Assembly: GCA_964599565.1 (NCBI GenBank)
Contig: CAZRFE010000004.1
Coordinates: 1 to 64,000 of the forward strand
From: JAJUFS01 sp964599565
Lineage (GTDB): Bacteria; Pseudomonadota; Gammaproteobacteria; Natronospirales; JAJUFS01
DNA length: 64,000 nucleotides
Direction of reading: 5' to 3'
A program made the position numbers and the translations under genes. Below, in pieces: positions 1-9,177 of this stretch (position 1 is the first letter of the stretch; every line of letters begins with the position of its first letter). The notes beneath the pieces are model-generated. The model made no database searches and had not been told where the DNA came from. It saw nothing but the letters and a program-made list of their open reading frames with translations.

Positions 1-318
1 CGACACCACGGTCTTGTAGATCACGGCGTCCGGATACGGATGCGCCGAGCCGCCGACGATCGCGACCATCAGCGCAACGCCGAGTATCGCGTAGAACGCG
101 AGCAGCACGCCGGTCAGCGGCGGCCGGCCGGCGGCGACCGCTGCATCCCCGCCGGACGTTCGCGCGGTTGCGGAATCGGCCAGCAGCACGAACAGCGCGA
201 CCAGCAGCACGAGGTTGTAGCTGTTGAGGCCCGGAATGCCGAAGGTCGTCGGGAAATGCAGCTGGTTCGGAACGAACAGGATCATGCCCGCCAGCACCAG
301 GCCCATGGGACGCATCAT
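1..318 (-). CDS. Multi-spanning membrane protein of the EPS operon, N-terminal fragment
   Basis: The first 106 codons of a gene whose 3' end lies outside the window. It starts at an ATG that overlaps the stop of the flippase gene (ATGA), so the two are translationally coupled. The fragment has about three hydrophobic segments (near residues 5-20, 34-48 and 68-90), typical of an inner-membrane protein. In exosortase-type EPS loci this position is often taken by an O-antigen ligase/polymerase-like protein. That identity is inferred from context; no diagnostic motif is present in the visible part. Confidence 0.6.
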   Translation of the reverse strand, partial: MMRPMGLVLAGMILFVPNQLHFPTTFGIPGLNSYNLVLLVALFVLLADSATARTSGGDAAVAAGRPPLTGVLLAFYAILGVALMVAIVGGSAHPYPDAVIYKTVVS

Positions 319-1946
319 TCCTTCTCCCCGCCGTGTGCCAGCGCATTCCTGCCGTGACGCAGCGCACGCAATGTCATCCGCGCCTCATCGAGCCCGAGCA
401 GTGCGCCCGTCAGCAGGAATGCAGCAACTCCCGGCACAAGTGCGACAAGCTGCAGCAGCATCGCCGGCATGCGTCCGATGTCCGGTGCGAGCGCACCGAA
501 TGCGCGTTGCACGAGCAGCGTCACGCAGACAAGCACGAGCGTCATGAGCGCAAGCCGGAAGACCGGTGATGCGAGCGGGCGCAGGATGCGGCTTTCGAGC
601 CTGCGTTCGAGCAGCAGCGTGGAGAGCAGCGCACTCGCCGCCATCGCCGCCGACGTCGCGAATGCAACACCCACGACGCCGTATTCGCCGATCAGCAGCC
701 AGTCGAGGAGTGCATTGAGCGAGACGCCGAACAGGCCGATGAACACGGCGCGCCACGGCTCCTGCCGGGCATGGAAGACGCGGAAGTTGAGATAGTTGAC
801 CGCACGCAGCGGAAGGCAGAGCGCGAGCGCGGCAAGCGTGAGCGCTGTCGTTCCCGTCGCCTCCGCGGAGAACGCGCCGCGTTCCAGCAGCAGCGCGATG
901 ACAGGATGCGCAGCGACAACGAGTATCGCAGCCGTCGGCAGCAGCACGAACACCAGCAGGCGAAGGCCGCGCAGGTGTATCGCCTGCATGCGCGCCATGT
1001 TGCCGGCCGCATGCTCCCGGCTGAGCGAAGGATAGAACGTCGTCATCACCGCCTGCCCGAACACTTCCATCGGCAGGAGCGCGATCATGCTCGCATAGGC
1101 AAGCACCGAGATGAGTCCGCCTTCCAGCGTCGAGACGAACATCCGGTCGATGATGCCCATGCCGACGGAGCCGACGTACCCGACCAGCAGCGGGAACATG
1201 TGCCGCGCAGGCTCGCGGAAATCCGCATGACCGATGTCGAACGCCGGGCGCAGGTGACGCGCGAGCAGGTCGCGGTTCGCAAAGGCGAGCGTGACGGTAT
1301 GCACGGCGAATCCTGCGATCACCGCAACGGTCAGCCCGCGGATGCCGTACCGTTGTGCGAACAGCACGCAGCCGGCGATGATCACCACGTTCGTGATCAC
1401 GCTCTCAAGCGACATGACCACGAACCTGCCGAGCGCCTGCAGTATCGCTGCGAACATCGCGTTGACGCCGAAGAACAGCACCGCGATCGACATCAGCGCG
1501 GTGAGTTCCGCCGCAAGATCGTGCGTTGCTGCATCAAGTCCCGGCGCCATGAACGAAACGATGGCGTGCCGCGCGAACACCGCCACGGCGGCAAGCAGCA
1601 CGATGAGGATGCCGATCAGCGTGAACAGCGTGTTGAGTCCGCGCCAGTCGACGTTCTCGCCGCTCGCCGCGGAACGCATGAAACCGGGAATGAATGCGGT
1701 TGCAACGACACCGCGCACCATGCCCGGCAGCATGGCGGGAATCGTGTAGGCGACCCAGAACGCATCAAGCGGCGCGGATGCACCGAACCACGCGGCGATG
1801 ACCAGCGTCTTCAGCAGGCCAAGCATCTTGCCGGACATCTGCAGCGCGGTGATCGCGAGCGTCGAACGCACTTCACCGCGATGCCTGTGCGTTGCGGCGG
1901 CGGGCGCGGGCCCTGCGCCGTTGCGCGCCTCGATGCTCACGGCCAT
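315..1946 (-). CDS. MurJ/MviN-family lipid-linked oligosaccharide flippase
   Basis: A 543-residue polytopic inner-membrane protein with the MviN/MurJ pattern: early GKMLGLLKTLVIAAWFG, DAFWVAYTIP, then GVVATAFIPGF, and alternating helices to the C-terminus. Length fits the family (about 500-550). MurJ flips lipid II for peptidoglycan, but MviN-like copies inside polysaccharide operons are thought to flip undecaprenyl-linked repeat units. Its place between a deacetylase gene and a membrane-protein gene favours the EPS role. The start overlaps the upstream deacetylase gene by 10 nt, and the stop overlaps the next ATG. A housekeeping MurJ function cannot be excluded without knowing whether another murJ exists in the genome. 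Confidence 0.88.
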   Translation of the reverse strand: MAVSIEARNGAGPAPAAATHRHRGEVRSTLAITALQMSGKMLGLLKTLVIAAWFGASAPLDAFWVAYTIPAMLPGMVRGVVATAFIPGFMRSAASGENVDWRGLNTLFTLIGILIVLLAAVAVFARHAIVSFMAPGLDAATHDLAAELTALMSIAVLFFGVNAMFAAILQALGRFVVMSLESVITNVVIIAGCVLFAQRYGIRGLTVAVIAGFAVHTVTLAFANRDLLARHLRPAFDIGHADFREPARHMFPLLVGYVGSVGMGIIDRMFVSTLEGGLISVLAYASMIALLPMEVFGQAVMTTFYPSLSREHAAGNMARMQAIHLRGLRLLVFVLLPTAAILVVAAHPVIALLLERGAFSAEATGTTALTLAALALCLPLRAVNYLNFRVFHARQEPWRAVFIGLFGVSLNALLDWLLIGEYGVVGVAFATSAAMAASALLSTLLLERRLESRILRPLASPVFRLALMTLVLVCVTLLVQRAFGALAPDIGRMPAMLLQLVALVPGVAAFLLTGALLGLDEARMTLRALRHGRNALAHGGEKE

Positions 1947-2992
1947 TGAATGCTCTCGCTCGAGACGCGTCGCGGTTCCGGGCCCGCCGCCGCGCTCAGG
2001 CAGCGCTTGAAATCGGGAATCGTCGTATCGGGCATGCCGATGCGGCGCAGGTTGAACGATTCGAACGGCTGGCGATTGACACCCTTCTCCGTGCCCGCCG
2101 CGTAGGAAAATCCGGCGCGCTGCACAAGCTGGCGCGTGGCGCTGTCCTGGCGTCCGCCGGGATACGCAAAGCCGTTCACCTTGCGCCCGACAATTTCCTC
2201 AAGATACTGCCGCGAGCGCACGACATCCTTGAGCACGATGTCCGGATGCACGCGCGTCATGTCGACGTGCTGGTCGCAATGCGCCGCGATCTCGACGATC
2301 GCATCATCGAAGCCCGCGATGTCTTCGACGCCGAGCCGTTTCGCCTGCACGACATCGCTTGCCGCACCGAGCTCGATCTCGATGCGCGACACCAGCGATT
2401 CGAGTTCCGCCGCGGGCTGGTTCCACAGCGTATCCAGCGTGCGGATCAGCGCGCGGCGCCGGTTGCCGAGCGTGAGCTGCAGATGACGAACGCCGCCGTC
2501 GCCCGGAAGTTCCAGGTCGAGCCGTGCGCGCCGCGTACCGGCGAAGCCTTCGATCACGCGGTCCCACCAGAAACGCTGCCGCGCATCGATGCCGCCCGTG
2601 GACACGTACAGCGTCGCGGGACAGTCATAGCGCTTGAGCACCGGCAGCGCGAGCTCCACGAAATCCAGGTAACCGTCATCGAACGTGACGGACAGCGTAT
2701 TGCGCGGCAGCGATTCTCCCTTGCGCATGCGACGCACGACTTCATCGACGGTGAGCGGCGTGAAGGCCTGCGTGAGGAAGTCGATCTGCTCCGCGAAATG
2801 CGTGCGGTCGACGCACATGCCGAGGTGGAACGGATCCGCCTTCGGCGTGTCGATGATGCGGTGATACATGAGGATCAGCCAGGTCGGCTGTGCAAACACG
2901 CGGCGTGCCAGCAGCGCATCGTAGATGCCGCATAGATCGATGACCGGACTGACCAGCGCCTTGATAACGCCCTTGGCCGTCACGAATTCCAT
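1937..2992 (-). CDS. Polysaccharide deacetylase (NodB/CE4 fold)
   Basis: A 351-residue protein with CE4 motifs in order: LMYHRI near the N-terminus, the metal-ligand motif TFDDGY near residue 105, an H-x3-H pair (AAHCDQHV) and FAYPGGR near residue 275. These fit a metal-dependent deacetylase acting on N- or O-acetyl groups of a glycan. No signal peptide is evident, so it may act on lipid-linked intermediates in the cytoplasm or be poorly exported. The ATG follows a good ribosome site (GGGGAGGG), 19 nt after the amidotransferase gene. It is the first of two CE4 genes in this operon; the other is at 11587-12435. Confidence 0.88.
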   Translation of the reverse strand: MEFVTAKGVIKALVSPVIDLCGIYDALLARRVFAQPTWLILMYHRIIDTPKADPFHLGMCVDRTHFAEQIDFLTQAFTPLTVDEVVRRMRKGESLPRNTLSVTFDDGYLDFVELALPVLKRYDCPATLYVSTGGIDARQRFWWDRVIEGFAGTRRARLDLELPGDGGVRHLQLTLGNRRRALIRTLDTLWNQPAAELESLVSRIEIELGAASDVVQAKRLGVEDIAGFDDAIVEIAAHCDQHVDMTRVHPDIVLKDVVRSRQYLEEIVGRKVNGFAYPGGRQDSATRQLVQRAGFSYAAGTEKGVNRQPFESFNLRRIGMPDTTIPDFKRCLSAAAGPEPRRVSSESIQWP

Positions 2993-3011
2993 TCTGCACC
3001 CTCCCCGCGAG

Positions 3012-4922
3012 CTAGCTCGACGCCAGCCTCAGCCCTTGTATGTTTTCCGGTTCCTCCGCGCCCGCACCCTGCAGGAACCGCTCGGCCCACAGTTCGAACA
3101 CGAGGATGGACCACAGCGATTCCGCATGATTCGCGCGGCCGTTGACATGTTCCGACGCAAGGCGCCTGATCGCCTCGACATCGAACGCATCGCGCGCACG
3201 GAACGACTCGCCGTGCACCGTATCCATCAGCAGTTCGCGCAGCTCGTTGCGCAGCCAGCGCGCCAGCGGAATCGCAAAACCCTGCTTGCGCTTGTTCACG
3301 CAGCTCTCCGGCAGATGGCGCGCGGCCACGCGCTTGAGCAGGTACTTGCCCGTCGTTCCGCGCAGCTTGCAGTGCTCCGGCAGGCACGCGGCGAATTCGG
3401 CGAGATTCTGGTCGAGCAGCGGCGCGCGCGCTTCCAGCGAGTTCGCCATGCTGGTGCGGTCCACCTTCACGAGAATGTCATCGAGCAGGTAACTCAGCAC
3501 ATCGCCGCGAAGCACCGTATCCAGCGTGCCGGCCGGCGCATCGCCCTGCCGGAAGCAGTCGCGCACGCGGCCGTAGTTGCGCGGACCGCTACGCGTTGCA
3601 AGCAACGCGCGCACGGCGGCGGGCGTTGCGAGGGCGACGCCGGAAAGGTAGTCGTCCGGATGATTCATGCGAAGCCGCGTTCCCACCCAGCGAAGCCGCC
3701 GGCCGATGCGCGGCGGCAGGCCGCGAAGTGCGCGCTCGATGCCGGGCAGCACCTGCGAGAGACCGTATCCCTTCATGGCGAGCAGCTGCATGTAGCGCGC
3801 GTAGCGCTCGTAGCCTGCGAACATTTCATCGCCGCCGTCGCCCGTCAGCACCATCTTCACGTGCTGCGCGGCAAGCCGCGACACCAGGAACGTCGGGATG
3901 GCGGAAGAATCCGCGAGCGGTTCATCGACATACCATGCAATGTCGCGCAGCAGCGATACCGCATCCGGCCGCACGATCAGCTCGTGGTGCTCGGTGCCAA
4001 GATGTTCCGCGACAAGACGTGCGTCACCGGCCTCGTTGTACTGCGCTTCCTCGAAGCCGATGGAGAACGTCTTGACGGGACGCGGCATGTTGCGCGCCAT
4101 CATCGCGACGACGAGGCTTGAATCGATGCCGCCGCTGAGAAACGCACCGAACGGCACATCGCTGTTCAACCGCACGGCGACGGCGTCCTCGACCTGCGCT
4201 TCGAGGATGTCGATCAGCGTTTCCTCGTCGTGCTCGAGCTTCGGCGCATAGCTCAGCGTCCAGTAGCTCTCGATGGTCGTGCGTCCGTCGCGAAACACGA
4301 GGAAGTGTCCCGGGCGAAGCTTGCGCACGCCTTCGACCATGCAGTCCGGCGTCGGCACGTAGCCGAGCATGAGGTAATCCGCGAGCGCGCTGCGGTCAAG
4401 GCGCGCCTCGACGCCGGGAACGCAGAGCAGGCTCTTGAGCTCGGAGGCGAAGAAAAGTCCGCGCGGCGATTCCGTGTAGAACAGCGGCTTCTTGCCGAAT
4501 CGGTCCCGCGCGAGCACCAGGCTCTGCGTGCGCGAATCCCAGATGGCGACGGCGAACATGCCGCGCAGTTCCGCGAAGCAGTCCGTGCCGTATTCCTCGT
4601 AGGCATGCACGACGCATTCCACATCGCTGTTGGTGCGAAATACATGCCCGCGCCGTTCCAGGCGACGCCGCAGCTCGCGGCAGTTGTAGATCTCGCCGTT
4701 GACCACCGCGCAGATGTCGCCGTCCTCGCTGTAAAGCGGCTGCTGCCCACCCGCAGGATCGACGATAGCAAGCCGCCGCATGCCGAGAAACGCCTGCGGT
4801 GAATGAAACAATCCTTCGTCGTCCGGACCACGATGCCGAATCGCCGCGCACATGCGCCGCGCGATATCGACAGGTGGAACCTGGTGACCGCTGCCTGCCG
4901 CAGCACCCGCTATTCCGCACAT
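3012..4922 (-). CDS. Asparagine-synthase-type glutamine amidotransferase of the EPS locus
   Basis: A 636-residue AsnB-like protein. It begins MCGIAG, so removal of Met exposes the Cys2 nucleophile of the class II glutaminase domain. The PP-loop ATP site FLSGGIDSSL is intact near residues 264-273, and GDGGDEMFAGYERY follows. Relatives in exosortase EPS loci (the XrtA-system amidotransferase family) are thought to amidate polysaccharide building blocks rather than make free asparagine. With uronate-making genes nearby (19634-22079), amidation of a uronic-acid carboxyl, as described for WbpS in Pseudomonas O-antigen, is a reasonable inference. The start follows AGGGGAC. Free asparagine synthesis remains possible. 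Confidence 0.85.
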   Translation of the reverse strand: MCGIAGAAAGSGHQVPPVDIARRMCAAIRHRGPDDEGLFHSPQAFLGMRRLAIVDPAGGQQPLYSEDGDICAVVNGEIYNCRELRRRLERRGHVFRTNSDVECVVHAYEEYGTDCFAELRGMFAVAIWDSRTQSLVLARDRFGKKPLFYTESPRGLFFASELKSLLCVPGVEARLDRSALADYLMLGYVPTPDCMVEGVRKLRPGHFLVFRDGRTTIESYWTLSYAPKLEHDEETLIDILEAQVEDAVAVRLNSDVPFGAFLSGGIDSSLVVAMMARNMPRPVKTFSIGFEEAQYNEAGDARLVAEHLGTEHHELIVRPDAVSLLRDIAWYVDEPLADSSAIPTFLVSRLAAQHVKMVLTGDGGDEMFAGYERYARYMQLLAMKGYGLSQVLPGIERALRGLPPRIGRRLRWVGTRLRMNHPDDYLSGVALATPAAVRALLATRSGPRNYGRVRDCFRQGDAPAGTLDTVLRGDVLSYLLDDILVKVDRTSMANSLEARAPLLDQNLAEFAACLPEHCKLRGTTGKYLLKRVAARHLPESCVNKRKQGFAIPLARWLRNELRELLMDTVHGESFRARDAFDVEAIRRLASEHVNGRANHAESLWSILVFELWAERFLQGAGAEEPENIQGLRLASS

Positions 4923-4955
4923 GTCCCCTGTCCTTTGTTCATTGCGCCGCTCCGT

Positions 4956-6140
4956 TCACGCGCACTCGCCACGGCGCGCATCCGCGAGCGCGGCACTCAT
5001 GTCATAAAGTTCCGCGAGCCTCGCCACGACGGCATCGATGCCCGCGCGCGCAGTCACGCGCTGTCTCGCGGTGACGCCGAGCTGCGCGAGCGCACTGCGA
5101 TCCATGCGCGCGATCTCGCGCAGGCTCGCCGTCATGCCCGCAACGTCGCCCGCCTCGACGAGCCAGCCGCATTTGCCGTTTTCGATGAAATCCTCCGTGC
5201 CGCTCACGCGCGTGCCGAGCACGGGAAGTCCCGCTGCCATGTATTCGAGCAGCGTGTTCGAGAGCCCTTCGTAAAGCGACGGCAGCACGCCGAAATCCGC
5301 CGCGGCAAGAAACTCCTCGACGTCCGCGCGCGCACCCAGCAGCTTGAGCTGATGTTCGCGCCCGAGGCTGCGAATGAGCGCACCGAGTTCCTCGCGCAAT
5401 CCGCCTTCGCCGATCATCATCAGGCATACGCGATCGTTCACGGTGTATGCCTGCGTCCATGCCGCGACCAGTGCATCGAGTCCTTTCTCCGGCACCAGCC
5501 GTCCCACGTACACGCCGGTCAGCGAACGCGACGCATCGGGCACCTCCCTGTGTGCGCCCACAAACCGGCGGATGTCGACGGCATTCGGAATCACACAGAC
5601 GCGATCCTCGCGGAAGCCGCGTGCAAGCAGGCGGTCGCGGATCTGCGTGCTTGTCGCCTGGATGTAGTGCGCAAGGCGAAGTGCGGCGCGCTTCGCGGCC
5701 ATCATCGGATTGAGTCCCGGTGCGAGCACGCCGTGCTTGATCTCGAGCCAGCCGGTGAGCTTCACGATCACCGTCTTGCCGAGCATGCGCCCGACGATGC
5801 AGCTGACGGCCGCCATGTTGTGCGCGATGTGCGCGTGAATGACGTCGTACTCGCGGCGGTGACGCACAAGGTATGCCGCGAACCGCACCAACATCATCAT
5901 GCCGCCGATGAAACGCATCTTCGGATACGGAATGCGCCACACCGCTACGCCGTCCACTTCATCGTGCACGGCGCGCGGCGCTTCGCGCGTCAGCGGCGCG
6001 ATGATCTCCACCGGGATGCCGCGCTCCGCGAGATAGCGCGAGATGGTGCGCACCTGCCCTTCGGCGCCGCCGCCGCCCTCCGTCGGATAGCAGCTTTCAA
6101 GCACCATCAGCACCTTGCGCGGGCGTATCTCACGTCGCAT
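4956..6140 (-). CDS. GT4-family glycosyltransferase
   Basis: A 394-residue GT-B glycosyltransferase. The N-terminal half has a glycine-rich acceptor loop (PTEGGGGAEGQVRTI); the C-terminal half has VGRLVPEKGLDALV and the E-x7-E donor motif in LPSLYEGLSNTLLEYMAAGLPV. It probably transfers a sugar from a nucleotide donor to the growing lipid-linked EPS repeat on the cytoplasmic side. I chose the ATG at 6140 because GGGAG lies 7 nt upstream; two in-frame ATGs further upstream (6146, 6167) would overlap the amidotransferase gene more. The gene overlaps that neighbour by 11 nt. Donor and linkage cannot be read from sequence. Confidence 0.85.
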   Translation of the reverse strand: MRREIRPRKVLMVLESCYPTEGGGGAEGQVRTISRYLAERGIPVEIIAPLTREAPRAVHDEVDGVAVWRIPYPKMRFIGGMMMLVRFAAYLVRHRREYDVIHAHIAHNMAAVSCIVGRMLGKTVIVKLTGWLEIKHGVLAPGLNPMMAAKRAALRLAHYIQATSTQIRDRLLARGFREDRVCVIPNAVDIRRFVGAHREVPDASRSLTGVYVGRLVPEKGLDALVAAWTQAYTVNDRVCLMMIGEGGLREELGALIRSLGREHQLKLLGARADVEEFLAAADFGVLPSLYEGLSNTLLEYMAAGLPVLGTRVSGTEDFIENGKCGWLVEAGDVAGMTASLREIARMDRSALAQLGVTARQRVTARAGIDAVVARLAELYDMSAALADARRGECA

Positions 6141-7995
6141 CGACATACTCCCTCTGCCACAGTTCAAGCATCAGGAGCCGCCACAGCTCCGGGCTCATGT
6201 CCCAGCCGCCGCGGTCGTGCGTATCCAGCATCCGCTCGACGAAACCCTGCTCGAAGTAGCCGCGCTCGACGGTGCGCTGCGAACGCAGCGTGTCGTGCAC
6301 CAGGTCGCGGAACGCACCCGGGCGCCGTGCCCACAGCGCGATCGGCAGGCCGAAACCCTGCTTGCGTTTCGCGAGTATCTCCGCCGGCAGCAGGTCGCGC
6401 AGCGCGCGCTTGAACAGGTAACGCTTCTGCCGGCCGTTCACCTTCATGGCAGCGCGCAGGCGTCCCGTGAAATCCACGAGCCTGCGGTCAAGGTACGGAT
6501 AGGTGACGCACACGCCGGCGGCGTGGCTCGCGCGCTGCACCTTGACGAGATCGTTGTCCGCGATCGCCATCATGAGGTCGATGTACATCAGGCGGTGAAG
6601 TTCATCGGCATCCGGCAGCGCATCGTAATGCCGCTGCATCACCGCGAGCGATGCATCGCGCTCGATGCCTGCGCGCAGGCACGGCGTCAGCAGTTCCTCG
6701 AAGTATTCCGATGCGAACGATTCCTCCTGGTAGAAGCGCGCCGGGTTGGCGAGCGCACCGCGCCTTGCGAAATTCCGCACGCGGTTCGCCAGCAGTCCGC
6801 CGTCGCGCGACGGCCGGCCGAGCACGCGCGCGATCGTCGCGCGCAACGGTTGCGGCAGCCGCGCGTAGGCGCGATACACCGCATCCTTCGCATAGCGTTC
6901 GTTGCCGCCGAAACTCTCGTCGCCGCCATCGCCCGCAACCAGCAGGCGAACGCCGTCGTCCGCCGCCGCCGCCGCGCAGTAGTACGTCGGTATCGCGGAC
7001 GCGTTGCCGTACGGTTCGTCGTAGGCTTCAAGCAGCGTGGGTATCGCGGCGAGCGTGTCCTGTTCATCGACCTGCCGGTAACGCGCCTGCGTGCCGTAGT
7101 GCGCCGCCGCAATGCGTGCGTATTCAAGCTCGTCGTAGCCCGCTTCCCCGAAACCGATGGAATAGGTCTGCACGGGCGTTGCATCCGGCATGCGCGCGAA
7201 CACGCCCGTGATGCTTGAGCTGTCGGTGCCGCCGCTCAGGAACGTGCCCCACTTCACGCCGGATGTCGGGCGGTGCGCACCCACGGTTTCGTGGATCTGA
7301 TCGCGCAGCTCGCTTTCGAGAACATCGAGCGGCGCATCGCGATCGCCCGTGAATCTCGGCCACCAGTAGCGTTCCTCGACAGCGGTGCCGGGCGTTGCCA
7401 TCAGCTGCGTGCCCGCGGGCATCTTCCGCAGCCGGCGGAAGATGCTGTGCGGTGCGGGTATGCACGAGTAATTGAGATAGTGATACAGCGCCATCGTGTC
7501 CAGCTCGCGCGGCAGGATGCCGAGCGCGGTCACGAGACGTGCGTCGGTTGCGAACACCGTCAGCCCGTCGAGCGTCGCGCGGTACAGCGGCAGTTGCCGG
7601 AACGGCGCAGTCAGTGCGAGTGCGCGCGGTTCGCTGTTGTGCACGGCAACGGCGGCGAAGTTGCTGCCATCGAGCGTTGTCGCATCCACCACGCCGCAGC
7701 TGTGCTCCATGAACAGTTGCTCGATGACGCGCGCATCGACGCCGGGAACGTCATGCCGTGCACGCTGGAAGATGCCGACGACCGTCGCGGCATCGCCCTT
7801 GTGCACCGTGATGCCGCCCCAGCCCGCGGCGATGCCGTGCCGGCCGATGAGCGTCAGTGCGGGCGGAATCTTGCCGCCGCAGATCGCAGGCCGCAGTGCG
7901 CGCACGCGTGCTGCCAGCCGGTCGCGTTGTTCATCGCCGGTCAGCAGGAGCATGAAATGCCCGAGCCCCGTCACGCTGTTCAGGTTGCTTGTCAT
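6130..7995 (-). CDS. Asparagine-synthase-like protein lacking the glutaminase cysteine
   Basis: A 621-residue AsnB-like protein. The synthetase half is well kept: TFLSGGTDSSSITG is the PP-loop, and VAGDGGDESFGGNERY and KRKQGFGLPIALW follow. The N-terminus begins MTSNLNSVTGL (or four residues upstream at a GTG, 8004), so there is no Cys2 and the class II glutaminase nucleophile is absent. It could use free ammonia, borrow ammonia from the other amidotransferase at 3012-4922, or ligate a different amine. Start choice: the ATG at 7995 has GGTGAG just upstream. It overlaps the following GT4 gene. Likely substrate: an activated carboxylate on the polysaccharide (inference). Confidence 0.8.
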   Translation of the reverse strand: MTSNLNSVTGLGHFMLLLTGDEQRDRLAARVRALRPAICGGKIPPALTLIGRHGIAAGWGGITVHKGDAATVVGIFQRARHDVPGVDARVIEQLFMEHSCGVVDATTLDGSNFAAVAVHNSEPRALALTAPFRQLPLYRATLDGLTVFATDARLVTALGILPRELDTMALYHYLNYSCIPAPHSIFRRLRKMPAGTQLMATPGTAVEERYWWPRFTGDRDAPLDVLESELRDQIHETVGAHRPTSGVKWGTFLSGGTDSSSITGVFARMPDATPVQTYSIGFGEAGYDELEYARIAAAHYGTQARYRQVDEQDTLAAIPTLLEAYDEPYGNASAIPTYYCAAAAADDGVRLLVAGDGGDESFGGNERYAKDAVYRAYARLPQPLRATIARVLGRPSRDGGLLANRVRNFARRGALANPARFYQEESFASEYFEELLTPCLRAGIERDASLAVMQRHYDALPDADELHRLMYIDLMMAIADNDLVKVQRASHAAGVCVTYPYLDRRLVDFTGRLRAAMKVNGRQKRYLFKRALRDLLPAEILAKRKQGFGLPIALWARRPGAFRDLVHDTLRSQRTVERGYFEQGFVERMLDTHDRGGWDMSPELWRLLMLELWQREYVDAT

Positions 7996-8058
7996 TGTTC
8001 TCACCGTTGCGGCGCGGCCGGCGCCGCGCGTTTCATGCGACTCGAATTGAAGGTCATG

Positions 8059-9177
8059 TCAGCGCTCCACCGCGCATGCGCTCTCTTCCAGGAGGCAGCG
8101 CGCGTAGATGCTTTCCATCTCCGCGGCCATGCGGCGCGGATCGTGAAGACGCCGTATCGATTCCTGCCCGGCGCGGCCAATGCGCTCGCGCAATGCAGGA
8201 TCGCGCGCGAGATCGCACAGCATCGCGGCCAGCGATTCATGGTCGTCCGCGGGAAACAGCAGGCCGGTGTCGAGGTGCGAGACAAGCTCGGAATTTCCGC
8301 CCACGTTCGATGCGACCACCGCAACACCCGCGGACATCGCCTCCATGATCGCGTTGCTCAGCCCTTCGCGATGCGACGAGCACACGAACGCATCCGCATG
8401 CAGCAGGAACGGCACGACATCGGTCTGCTCGCCGTGGAACGTCACGTTCGAGGCGAGCCCAAGTTCATCGCAAAACGACTGCATCGCCGCGCGCAGCGGG
8501 CCGTCGCCGACGATGTCGAGCTGTGCTGCGGGGATGGCGCGGGCGACGAGCGCGAAGGCGCGCAGCAGGCAGGGAATGTTCTTGTGCGTCACCAGGCGAC
8601 CGACGAACAGCACGCGGCATGCATCGCCCGGTGTGCGTGCGCGTTCCGTGCGCTGCTCGAAGACCGGCGGAATGCGCATGCCGTTGTAGACGACCTGGAC
8701 GCTGCTCTGGCGAACGCCCATCTGCAGCGCGGCGTACTCGGCACCGGCGCGCGAGTTCGCGATCAGCGCGGCGGAGTTGAGCGTCACCAGGCGCTTGATG
8801 TTCCACTGCAGCGGCGAGAACCAGTCATACACGCTGCGCGCCGAACCGATGAAGCGCCCCCGTCCCGCGACGAGATTCGCAAGCCATCCCCAGAACTCGC
8901 CGATGAACGAGAAGCCGTGCACGAGATCGAACTCGCCGCTGCGGATGAAACGGCACAGGCGCAGGAAGAAGCCGGGATCGAGCTTCCAGCGTTTCGGGAT
9001 GCAGGTGACCTCGACGCCGGCGTCCCGAAGCTCGTTGACATACGGCGAGCCGTTGCGAAAGTACACGACCGTCACATGAAACGCGCTGCGGTCGATGTGC
9101 CGCGCAAGCTCGACGATCTGGCGCTGCGTGCCACCGACTTCCATCTCGTCAGTGATGATCAGCAATCTTCTTTGCAT
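8059..9177 (-). CDS. GT4-family glycosyltransferase
   Basis: A 372-residue GT-B enzyme. It opens MQRRLLIITDEMEVGGTQRQ, the acceptor-side glycine loop typical of GT4, and has VLFVGRLVTHKNIPCLL and the donor motif CSSHREGLSNAIMEAMSAGV in the C-terminal half. The open frame extends upstream to 9564, but that part is arginine-rich and lies inside the previous gene, so I set the start at the ATG at 9177, preceded by AGGTGA at 6 nt. This gives a 29-nt overlap with the upstream GT4 gene. Role: addition of one sugar to the EPS repeat unit; donor unknown. Confidence 0.86.
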   Translation of the reverse strand: MQRRLLIITDEMEVGGTQRQIVELARHIDRSAFHVTVVYFRNGSPYVNELRDAGVEVTCIPKRWKLDPGFFLRLCRFIRSGEFDLVHGFSFIGEFWGWLANLVAGRGRFIGSARSVYDWFSPLQWNIKRLVTLNSAALIANSRAGAEYAALQMGVRQSSVQVVYNGMRIPPVFEQRTERARTPGDACRVLFVGRLVTHKNIPCLLRAFALVARAIPAAQLDIVGDGPLRAAMQSFCDELGLASNVTFHGEQTDVVPFLLHADAFVCSSHREGLSNAIMEAMSAGVAVVASNVGGNSELVSHLDTGLLFPADDHESLAAMLCDLARDPALRERIGRAGQESIRRLHDPRRMAAEMESIYARCLLEESACAVER

